Assembly: GCA_036398215.1 (NCBI GenBank)
Contig: DASWHK010000068.1
Span: forward strand, 1 to 10,185
Reading direction: 5' to 3'
From: DASWHK01 sp036398215
GTDB taxonomy: Bacteria; Acidobacteriota; UBA890
DNA length: 10,185 nucleotides
This document shows, piece by piece, positions 1 to 5,727 of the stretch (positions within the stretch are counted from its first letter, which is position 1; the number at the start of each line of letters is the position of its first letter). Below the pieces are notes generated by a model. The model searched no databases. It worked only from the letters and a program-made list of their open reading frames with translations, and was not told the origin of the DNA. The translations under genes were made by a program, and so were the position numbers.

Positions 1-1335
1 GAGTGCCACTTGGATCGGGTCGCCGAGGAGCTCGGACTCGATCCGGCCGAGTACCGCAAGGCGATCGCGGTGCGCGAGAACACGATGACCGTCAACCACA
101 TGCGGGTGACGTCGTGCGGCCTCACGGAGTGCATCGACAAGGTCGTGGAGGCGTCGGGGTTTGGTGAGCGGCGCGGCAGCCTCCCGGAGGGCAAGGGGAT
201 GGGCCTCGCGGTCGGCGCCTACCTCTCCGGGGCCGGCCTGCCGATCTACTGGAACGACATGCCGCACACCTCGGTCGACCTGAAGGTTGATCGCGGCGGC
301 GGCGTCGCGGTCAAGTGCATGCAGATCGAGATCGGCCAGGGGTCGGACTCGGTGCTGGCGATGATCGTCGCCGAGGTGCTCGGCATCGATCCCGCCGACG
401 TCCAGCTGACCTGCGCCGACACCGACACCACGCCGATCGACCTGGGATCGTACTCCAGCCGGGTCACGTTCATGATGGGCAACGCCGCGATCGAGGCGGC
501 GGCGAAGATCCGCGCCAAGCTCTTTGCCGCGGCGGCCGTGGCGCTCGGCGTCGAGCGCGGCGAGCTGCGCGCCGCCGGCGGGCTCATCCGCGCCGCCGGC
601 AACGGCAGGAGCCTGCGGTTCGTCGATGCCGTGCAGCTCGCCGAGGCCGAGTTCGGCCAGCTCTCGGCGACCGGCTCGTACACGCCCCAGAAGCTCGGCG
701 GACCCTACAAAGGATCGGGGGTCGGCCCGACGCCCGCCTACTCGTACTCGGCGGCCGTGGTGCTGGTCGACGTCGACGCCGAGACCGGCATCGTGACGCC
801 GGAGAAGGTCTGGATCGCCCACGACATCGGCCGCGCCATCAACCCGACGCTGGCCGAGGGGCAGGTCGAGGGCTCGGTCTACATGGCACTCGGCGAGATC
901 TTCATGGAGGAGCAGGCCTTCCGGAAGGGGCTGCACAAGTTCCCCTCGATGCTCGAGTACAAGAGCCCGACGATCCTGGAGATGCCGCCGGTGGAGACCT
1001 TCCTGGTCGAGACCGTCGACGCCGAGGGGCCCTTCGGCGCCAAGGAGGTCGGCCAGGGGCCGCTGCTGCCGCTGCCGCCGGCCGTCGCCAACGCCATCTA
1101 CGACGCCGCCGGCGTCCGCATCGACGAGCTGCCGGTCACCCCCGAGAAGGTCCTCGCCGCCCTCGAGCGCAAGGCGAAGGGCGAGACGCCACGCTTCGGC
1201 CCCGCCGGGGTCCCCGATTTCGACTGGCCGCCGCCGATCGTCGTCGACCCGGTCTGGTACGGGCAGCCGGCCGACGACTGGGTGGAGCCGCGGCGCGCGG
1301 CGGGCGTGACGCCGGATCCGGGAGGGGAGGGCTGA
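1..1335 (+). CDS. hcrA: 4-hydroxybenzoyl-CoA reductase-like molybdopterin-binding (alpha) subunit, 5'-truncated
   Basis: This is the C-terminal 444 residues of a large xanthine dehydrogenase-family subunit that binds the molybdenum cofactor; the frame is open to the window's left edge, so the start and N-terminal part are missing. The family usually runs to about 750-800 residues. Visible family marks are the IEIGQGSDS segment (codons near 328-352), the GSYSSRVTFMMGN segment (445-483), and the C-terminal GAKEVGQGPLLP loop (1036-1071) followed by a VRIDELPVTPEKVL end. The partner FAD subunit follows with a one-base TGATG overlap. By its HcrB-like partner the likely substrate is 4-hydroxybenzoyl-CoA, reductively dehydroxylated to benzoyl-CoA in anaerobic aromatic degradation, but related aromatic-CoA or heterocyclic substrates are possible. 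The position matching the usual catalytic Glu of the family is Gln (1054-1056). The small [2Fe-2S] gamma subunit is not in the window and may lie upstream. Confidence 0.85.
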   Translation, partial: ECHLDRVAEELGLDPAEYRKAIAVRENTMTVNHMRVTSCGLTECIDKVVEASGFGERRGSLPEGKGMGLAVGAYLSGAGLPIYWNDMPHTSVDLKVDRGGGVAVKCMQIEIGQGSDSVLAMIVAEVLGIDPADVQLTCADTDTTPIDLGSYSSRVTFMMGNAAIEAAAKIRAKLFAAAAVALGVERGELRAAGGLIRAAGNGRSLRFVDAVQLAEAEFGQLSATGSYTPQKLGGPYKGSGVGPTPAYSYSAAVVLVDVDAETGIVTPEKVWIAHDIGRAINPTLAEGQVEGSVYMALGEIFMEEQAFRKGLHKFPSMLEYKSPTILEMPPVETFLVETVDAEGPFGAKEVGQGPLLPLPPAVANAIYDAAGVRIDELPVTPEKVLAALERKAKGETPRFGPAGVPDFDWPPPIVVDPVWYGQPADDWVEPRRAAGVTPDPGGEG

Positions 1336-2312
1336 TGCTTCGCCTGCCGCCATTTCGCTACCTCCGCGCCGGCAGCGCCGCCGAGGCGGCGCGGGCGCTC
1401 GCCGACCATGGCGGCCGGGCGATGATCCTCGCGGGCGGCACCGACCTGCTGCCCAACCTCAAGCGCCGCCAGTTCGACGCCGAGGTGCTGGTGGCGATCG
1501 GCCACCTGGCCGAGCTCCGCGAGGCGAGCGCCAACGGCGAGCTGGTCCTCGGCGCCGGGATGCGGCTGCGCGGCGTCGTCGCCGCCGCCGAGCGCGTCGA
1601 AGGGCTCGCGGCGATCGCCGAGGCGGTCGGCCAGATCGCCAACCCGCAGATCCAGCGACAGGGGACGATCGGCGGCAACCTCTGCGTCGATACCCGCTGC
1701 AACTACTACAACCAGAGCGAGGAGTGGCGGGCCGCGATCGGTTACTGCATGAAGCGCGACGGCGACATCTGTCTGGTCGCCCCGGGCAGCGCCAAGTGCT
1801 GGGCGGTCTCCTCGAGCGACGCCGCCCCGGCGCTGATGGCGCTGGGCGCGCGGGTGGTCCTGCAGGGTCCCGAGGGCGAGCGCGACATCCCGCTACGCGA
1901 CCTCTACCGCGACGACGGCATCGACTACCTCAGCCGCCGGCCCGACGAGGTGCTCACCCGGATCCTCGTGCCGCGCCTCCCGGGCCAACGGAGCACCTAT
2001 CGCAAGGTGCGGCGGCGCGGCAGCTTCGACTTCCCGATCCTCGGCATCGCCGCCTCCCTGCAAATGGCGGGGGAGACCGTCGAAGCGGCGCGGCTGGTGC
2101 TCGGCGGCGTGCATACGCACCCGGTCGAGGTCGCCGCCGCCGCCGAGCTGTTGTGCGGCCGGCCGCTGACCGAGGAGAGCATCGAGGCTGCGGCCGAGGC
2201 GGCATTCAAGGCCGCCACCCCGCTCGACAACGCCGACCTGATGTACCACTGGCGCAAGAAGATGGTCCGCGTCGAGGTACGCCGGGCCCTGCGATCGCTG
2301 GCGGGCGGCTAA
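1335..2312 (+). CDS. hcrB: 4-hydroxybenzoyl-CoA reductase-like FAD/[4Fe-4S] (beta) subunit
   Basis: A complete 325-residue FAD-binding subunit of a molybdenum hydroxylase. The FAD-binding loops are AGGTDLLP (residues 33-40) and TIGGN (111-115). Between them and the C-terminal CO-dehydrogenase-flavoprotein-like part lies a segment with Cys122, Cys138, Cys146 and Cys155 (C-x15-C-x7-C-x8-C). This is the insert that in 4-hydroxybenzoyl-CoA reductase binds an extra [4Fe-4S] cluster feeding low-potential electrons to the flavin; ordinary xanthine dehydrogenase flavin subunits lack it. The start ATG overlaps the upstream stop by one base and has GGAGG four bases before it (1326-1330), so translation is probably coupled. 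Its TAA overlaps the stop of the convergent gene. Inferred role: electron transfer (ferredoxin to [4Fe-4S] to FAD to [2Fe-2S] to Mo) for reductive removal of a phenolic hydroxyl group. Family assignment is strong; the exact substrate is inferred. Confidence 0.87.
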   Translation: MLRLPPFRYLRAGSAAEAARALADHGGRAMILAGGTDLLPNLKRRQFDAEVLVAIGHLAELREASANGELVLGAGMRLRGVVAAAERVEGLAAIAEAVGQIANPQIQRQGTIGGNLCVDTRCNYYNQSEEWRAAIGYCMKRDGDICLVAPGSAKCWAVSSSDAAPALMALGARVVLQGPEGERDIPLRDLYRDDGIDYLSRRPDEVLTRILVPRLPGQRSTYRKVRRRGSFDFPILGIAASLQMAGETVEAARLVLGGVHTHPVEVAAAAELLCGRPLTEESIEAAAEAAFKAATPLDNADLMYHWRKKMVRVEVRRALRSLAGG

Positions 2313-2620
2313 GACTGCACGACGATCGGCGCTCGGGGGTCGCGGCGGAAGAAGCCGACCAGCCAGCCGAACAGGGCGATGGCGATCAGCAGCGGGATCC
2401 CGATGATCAGCAGCTTGAGCAGCAGGATGACGCCGACGACCAGGAAGATCGGCAGCAGCAGCAGGCCGGCGAAGAAGAAGAAGATGCCGGCGAAGCCGAC
2501 CTTGATGGCGAACCCGGTGAGCCGGAACAGCAGGTAGAAAGGCAACAAGACGACCCACAGCGCCAGGCACGCCAGGCCGAACACGAACAGCAAGCCGATC
2601 AGCCCCAATACCTCGAACAT
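2309..2620 (-). CDS. small hydrophobic membrane protein, unknown function
   Basis: A 103-residue protein that is almost entirely hydrophobic: about residues 4-35, 41-62 and 63-92 could form three or four membrane segments, with only a short charged tail (FRRDPR, 91-96). It is unusually rich in Leu and Phe (a run of four Phe at 47-50), which explains the CAG and GAA triplet runs on the plus strand near 2452-2483. The ATG is well supported by AAGGAG (plus-strand 2627-2632) six bases upstream. It lies 69 bases downstream of the CPBP protease on the same strand and is probably co-transcribed. Its TAG overlaps the TAA of hcrB tail-to-tail. I do not recognise a family; a role tied to the protease, or general envelope function, is guesswork. 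The start, ribosome site and membrane character are what make it a convincing gene. Confidence 0.75.
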   Translation of the reverse strand: MFEVLGLIGLLFVFGLACLALWVVLLPFYLLFRLTGFAIKVGFAGIFFFFAGLLLLPIFLVVGVILLLKLLIIGIPLLIAIALFGWLVGFFRRDPRAPIVVQS

Positions 2621-2689
2621 CCGCGTCTCCTTGTCGCTCTTTCCAGGCTGCCTCTCGTCCGTAATGACGGGCGGTGGGGCGGTCGGGTT

Positions 2690-3406
2690 TCACAAGTAGA
2701 TGCCGGCGAACAGCAGGTAGTTGCCGAGGAAGTGGGCGGTGACCGCCGACTCCCAGCCGCCGCGCAGGTAGATCACTCCGAGCAGGACGCCGAAGCCGGT
2801 GGCCGCCAGCGGGTTGAGCGCGTGGGCGAAGCCGAAGGCCAGCGCCGAGACCAGCACCGCGACGACCAGGATGGCGCGCGGCGGCCGAGCGGGCGCCGGT
2901 GGCGGCGCCGCCGGGCCGGACTCGAAGCCGAACCGCGGCCTCCAGCCATGGAAGCGCATGCCCACCGAGACCAGGAACGGGATGGCGAAGAGGCGGAACA
3001 TCGTCTCCTCGGAGAGCGCGGCGCGCGCCGAGAGGGCGAAGACCTTGAAATGGGTGTCGAGGTCGTAGACGGCCGACGGCCGGAACGGCGACGCCGCGGT
3101 CGTCAAGTACAGGGATTTGTTGGTCAGATAGATCAGAAACCCGGCGCCGATGCCGTAGACGACGAAGCGTGCCCAGCAGCGGCGGGACGGCGCCGCCGAC
3201 AGCAGCAGGAACGACGGCAGCCCGAGGCTGCGCGCCGTCCAGACCGCGAAGGCGTTGGTGACCGTGAAGACGCCGAGAAAGACGGCGAGCATCCAGGGGA
3301 TGCCGGGCGCCGAGACTCGTGGCGAGGTCAGGACCTCGTCCACGACCACGGCCGCGGCGCTTGCCAGCACCGCGGCGCCCACCACCATGACGGTCCGCGT
3401 TCTCAC
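2690..3406 (-). CDS. CPBP-family intramembrane glutamic endopeptidase (CAAX/Rce1-like)
   Basis: A 238-residue polytopic membrane protein with the three marks of the CPBP/Rce1 family: EETMFR (133-138, the EExxxR motif), FGFAH (191-195, FxxxH) and HFLGN (225-229, HxxxN). These Glu, His and Asn residues form the presumed active site of this membrane-embedded protease group. Hydrophobic segments lie near residues 7-22, 38-56, 81-95, 139-150, 179-194 and 202-214, with a Pro/Ala-rich loop at 164-176 between the first and second motifs. In bacteria such proteins process peptides, confer bacteriocin self-immunity or act in unknown ways; no peptide or bacteriocin gene is evident here. The coordinates use a GTG at 3406; an in-frame ATG at 3388 (residue 7) is equally possible, and neither has a strong ribosome binding site. 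A small membrane protein follows downstream. Confidence 0.85.
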   Translation of the reverse strand: MRTRTVMVVGAAVLASAAAVVVDEVLTSPRVSAPGIPWMLAVFLGVFTVTNAFAVWTARSLGLPSFLLLSAAPSRRCWARFVVYGIGAGFLIYLTNKSLYLTTAASPFRPSAVYDLDTHFKVFALSARAALSEETMFRLFAIPFLVSVGMRFHGWRPRFGFESGPAAPPPAPARPPRAILVVAVLVSALAFGFAHALNPLAATGFGVLLGVIYLRGGWESAVTAHFLGNYLLFAGIYL

Positions 3407-3439
3407 TGTCTGCCGTTCGTTTGATGGCCCCCAGGTCTC

Positions 3440-3469
3440 ATGCTACGTTGCGACCTTCGTCCATTGTAA
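3440..3469 (-). promoter_or_regulatory. possible promoter for the CPBP protease gene
   Basis: Reading leftward, TTACAA (3469-3464) and TAGCAT (3445-3440) are separated by 18 bases and each match four of six consensus positions of a housekeeping sigma promoter. The placement, 34 bases before the GTG start, is reasonable. It is a weak match found by eye in a 140-base divergent region, which is less GC-rich here than the flanking genes. Confidence 0.2.
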
Positions 3470-3534
3470 CCCATGCTCCCCCGGCTTCGGGCTGCGACCC
3501 GGCGAGCCGCCGGCGCGGGGCCCCATGTTGCCCC

Positions 3535-3541
3535 AAGGAGG
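3535..3541 (+). promoter_or_regulatory. ribosome binding site that sets a TTG start
   Basis: AAGGAGG lies five bases before TTG at 3547. This is a near-perfect Shine-Dalgarno sequence, and the cupin homology begins just after the TTG. The upstream in-frame ATG at 3421 would add 42 Pro/Ser/Arg-rich residues that look non-coding. Confidence 0.75.
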
Positions 3542-3546
3542 CAGTC

Positions 3547-3906
3547 TTGGTCCGTCATCAAGCCTGGGATGACATCCCCAAGGAAGAGCTCTCGCCGACG
3601 ATCCTGCGCCGCATCGTCAACGGCGAGAAGGTCATGATCGCGATCGTCGATCTCAAGAAGGGCGCCGTGGTCCCGATGCACAGCCACGACAGCGAGCAGA
3701 TCACTTACGTCATCTCCGGCTGGCTGCGCTTCACGATGGAGGACGACAGCGTCATCGACGTCAAGGGCGGCGATACGCTGGTGATCCCCTCCAACGTCGG
3801 CCACGCGGCCGAGGCGCTCGAAGACACCGTCGACCTCGACGCCTTCAGCCCGATCCGCCAGGACTGGCTCGACGGCGACGACGCCTACCTGCGGGGGGGC
3901 GAGTGA
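3547..3906 (+). CDS. small single-domain cupin, KdgF-like
   Basis: A 119-residue single cupin barrel started at TTG 3547 on the strength of the ribosome binding site. Metal-binding motif 1 is GAVVPMHSHDSEQ (39-51) with His45, His47 and Gln51; motif 2 is GDTLVIPSNVGH (75-86) with His86. After the barrel comes DAFSPIR (98-104), giving Asp98, Phe100 and Arg104, the D-x-F-x3-R pattern that I recall for the active site of KdgF, a cupin that linearises the unsaturated uronate released from pectin and alginate. A WLDGDDAYLRGG tail ends the protein. The stop overlaps the start of the following SDR gene by four bases (GTGA), so the two are translationally coupled and likely act on related compounds. 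The cupin fold and metal site are clear; a KdgF-like reaction is inference, since many similar small cupins have no known substrate. Confidence 0.85.
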   Translation: MVRHQAWDDIPKEELSPTILRRIVNGEKVMIAIVDLKKGAVVPMHSHDSEQITYVISGWLRFTMEDDSVIDVKGGDTLVIPSNVGHAAEALEDTVDLDAFSPIRQDWLDGDDAYLRGGE

Positions 3907-4691
3907 ACCTCGGCCTCGAAGGGCGCACGGCGCTGGTCTGCGGCGCCTCCGACGGCCTCGGCCTGGCGATCGCCCGCGGCCTGGCGGCCGAGGGGACGAA
4001 CCTGGTGATCTGCGCCCGTACCGTCGCCGGGCTCGAGGCCGCGGCCGACGAGCTCGGCAAGGGCGGCGTCGAGGTCTTGGCGGTGCCGACCGATCTGACC
4101 GATGTCGGGCAGATCGACGCCCTGGCGACCGCCGCGCTGGAGCGCTTCGGGGTCGTCGACATCCTCGTCAACAACGCCGGCGGGCCGCCGCCGGGGCGCT
4201 TCGACGACCTCGACGAGGCGGACTGGCGGGCCGCCGTCGACCTGACTCTGATGTCGGCGGTCGAGCTGACCCGGCGGCTGTTGCCTCCCATGCGCGAACA
4301 GAAATGGGGGCGGGTGATCAACGTCACCTCGACCTCCGTGAAGCAGCCCGTCGACGGCCTGATCCTCTCCAACAGCATTCGCTCGGCGGTCGTCGGTTGG
4401 GCGAAGACGCTGGCCAACGAGATCGGCCCCGACCAGGTGCTGGTCAACAACGTCTGCCCCGGTTACACGACGACCGACCGTCTCCAGGAGCTCGCCGCCA
4501 ACGTCGCCGGTCGCCAGAACGTCTCCCCCGACGACGTCTACGCCGGCTGGGCGGCACAGATCCCGCTCCGACGCTTGGCGACGCCGGAGGAGTTCGCCCG
4601 GCTGGTCGTCTTTCTGGCCTCCGAGGCGGCCTCCTACATCACCGGCACGACGATCGCCATCGACGGGGGCCGCAGCCAGTCGATGACGTAG
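3903..4691 (+). CDS. short-chain dehydrogenase/reductase-like protein with atypical active site
   Basis: A 262-residue Rossmann-fold SDR protein beginning at GTG 3903, inside the cupin stop. The nucleotide-binding motif GASDGLG (14-20), NNAG (90-93), the PG-Y segment (186-188) and the C-terminal ITGTTIAIDGG (246-256) are typical of classical SDRs. The catalytic tetrad is not: Ser143 is kept, but the Asn position is Asp113, the Tyr position is Ser156 and the Lys position is Arg160 (LSNSIRSAV instead of YxASKAA). A nearby STSVKQP segment (143-149) brings Lys147 close to the active Ser. I recall this LSN-x-x-R form as a widespread subgroup usually annotated as 3-oxoacyl-ACP reductase, so a reductase name should not be trusted. 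It may use another proton donor or have lost redox activity. Coupling to the cupin suggests a joint pathway, perhaps of sugar acids or related keto acids. Confidence 0.88.
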   Translation: MNLGLEGRTALVCGASDGLGLAIARGLAAEGTNLVICARTVAGLEAAADELGKGGVEVLAVPTDLTDVGQIDALATAALERFGVVDILVNNAGGPPPGRFDDLDEADWRAAVDLTLMSAVELTRRLLPPMREQKWGRVINVTSTSVKQPVDGLILSNSIRSAVVGWAKTLANEIGPDQVLVNNVCPGYTTTDRLQELAANVAGRQNVSPDDVYAGWAAQIPLRRLATPEEFARLVVFLASEAASYITGTTIAIDGGRSQSMT

Positions 4692-4736
4692 TTCTCATCT
4701 TCTCCGCGTCCGCACTTGAATGGGGTTTCACGTTGC

Positions 4737-4754
4737 CGCGCGTTCGAGCGCGCG
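4737..4754. terminator. GC-rich hairpin between convergent genes
   Basis: CGCGCG (4737-4742) and CGCGCG (4749-4754) form a perfect six-pair stem around TTCGAG, midway in the 88-base gap between the convergent SDR and membrane protein genes. The position suits a shared terminator, but no T-tract follows on either strand, so factor-independent termination would be weak. In a genome this GC-rich, a short alternating CG stem can also arise by chance. Confidence 0.35.
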
Positions 4755-4779
4755 ACGTAGCGCGGGCGGCGCACCAGGA

Positions 4780-5712
4780 TCAGGTGGTTTGCTCGCGGCT
4801 CCACCGCTGCAGCGCGATCCCCTGGTAGAGCGACAGCATGGCGCCCCACATCGTCAGGCGGATCCAGATGCGGCCGACGACCCAGAGCTGGCCGATGACG
4901 AGGGCGGCGGGCGTCGCCGGCCCGGCGAGAGACAGAAGCCCGGCTACGGCCAGGCCGAGGAGGCCGCCGGCCGCCCACAGCACGAGCTGCAGCGCCAGCG
5001 TCCGCGGCAGGTGGCGGACGACGAAGCGCGCCGAGCGCCACGCCTCGAGCAGCATCGAGCGGCTGTCGCGGGCGATGGTACGGACGCGCGCGTAGTCGAA
5101 GGTCGTGGCGACCAAGCCGAGGGTCAGCCAGAGGACGAGCGGCTCGAGGCCGCCGAGCCGGCCGCCGGCGATCTCCGCCACGATCCCCCCGAGCCTCAAC
5201 AGCGCCCACGAGACCAGCGCCGCAATCAGCAACAGACGCAGAAGGCGCGGCGCGTAGACGCCGGAGCCGGCGCCGAGCTGGGCCACCAGCGCCGCCGGCC
5301 GCGGCGCGTGCAACCAGGCGATGATCCCCCCGGCGAGCACTCCGTAGAAGAGGACGAAGAAGGGGTCCGGAGCCCAGATCGGCGCCTCGACGCCGGCCGC
5401 GACCAGCGCCCGGATGCCGACGGGCCACGGCGCCGGCGCCGCCGGCAGCTCGAGGGCGGCGGCGAGCGCCGCCGGAAGGGGCTCTCCCGAAGCCCGCCAG
5501 GCTTCCCAGGAGCGCAGCGGTTGCAGCAACAGGGGGGCGGCGCGCTGCACCAGCAGCAGGTCGAGCCCCCACAGGAGGATGATCAGGAGGCGCGACCGGG
5601 AGGCGCGCCGGGCGCCCCAGACGAGCGCGCCGGCGACGCCGGGGCGCGCCGCCTCCGGGGGCCCGGGATGCCATTCGAGCAGATCGTCGGCTTGATCGTC
5701 GCCCGCCCGCAT
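4780..5712 (-). CDS. polytopic membrane protein, unknown function
   Basis: A 310-residue protein with about six probable membrane segments near residues 42-58, 115-134, 156-175, 190-206, 238-262 and 268-284. A soluble, charged stretch holds a DYARVRTIARDSRS segment (207-220) before the last two segments. I do not recognise a named family, although the DYAR-x-R stretch followed by a run of basic residues looks familiar from unnamed membrane proteins of similar GC-rich bacteria. The ATG starts 15 bases after the glutamine synthetase stop, with GGAG-like bases just after that stop, so it is very likely co-transcribed with glnA. No transport or enzymatic motif is visible, and the context alone does not show a role in nitrogen metabolism. 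Confidence 0.75.
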   Translation of the reverse strand: MRAGDDQADDLLEWHPGPPEAARPGVAGALVWGARRASRSRLLIILLWGLDLLLVQRAAPLLLQPLRSWEAWRASGEPLPAALAAALELPAAPAPWPVGIRALVAAGVEAPIWAPDPFFVLFYGVLAGGIIAWLHAPRPAALVAQLGAGSGVYAPRLLRLLLIAALVSWALLRLGGIVAEIAGGRLGGLEPLVLWLTLGLVATTFDYARVRTIARDSRSMLLEAWRSARFVVRHLPRTLALQLVLWAAGGLLGLAVAGLLSLAGPATPAALVIGQLWVVGRIWIRLTMWGAMLSLYQGIALQRWSREQTT

Positions 5713-5727
5713 CCCGGCGCCTCGCTC

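Noticed and set aside
315..1334. Upstream extension of the hcrB frame through hcrA
   Set aside because: The extension is Arg-rich, overlaps the strongly conserved hcrA in another frame, and the conserved HcrB sequence starts exactly at ATG 1335 with a ribosome site.
1..2312. Xanthine dehydrogenase for purine breakdown, linked to the phosphoribosyltransferase
   Set aside because: The four-cysteine insert and the GSYSSRVTFMMGN segment point to the 4-hydroxybenzoyl-CoA reductase branch, and the two loci are separated by oppositely oriented operons.
2452..2483. CAG and GAA triplet runs resembling a microsatellite
   Set aside because: They lie inside the small membrane protein and simply encode runs of Leu and Phe on the minus strand; no sign of tandem repeat expansion.
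1724..3424. 566-codon plus-strand frame rich in Gln, Glu, Asp and Arg
   Set aside because: Low-complexity composition produced by reading hcrB and the antisense of two membrane protein genes out of frame; no start support.
3421..3546. Longer cupin starting at ATG 3421
   Set aside because: The added 42 residues are Pro/Ser/Arg-rich and unlike cupins, while TTG 3547 has an excellent ribosome binding site.
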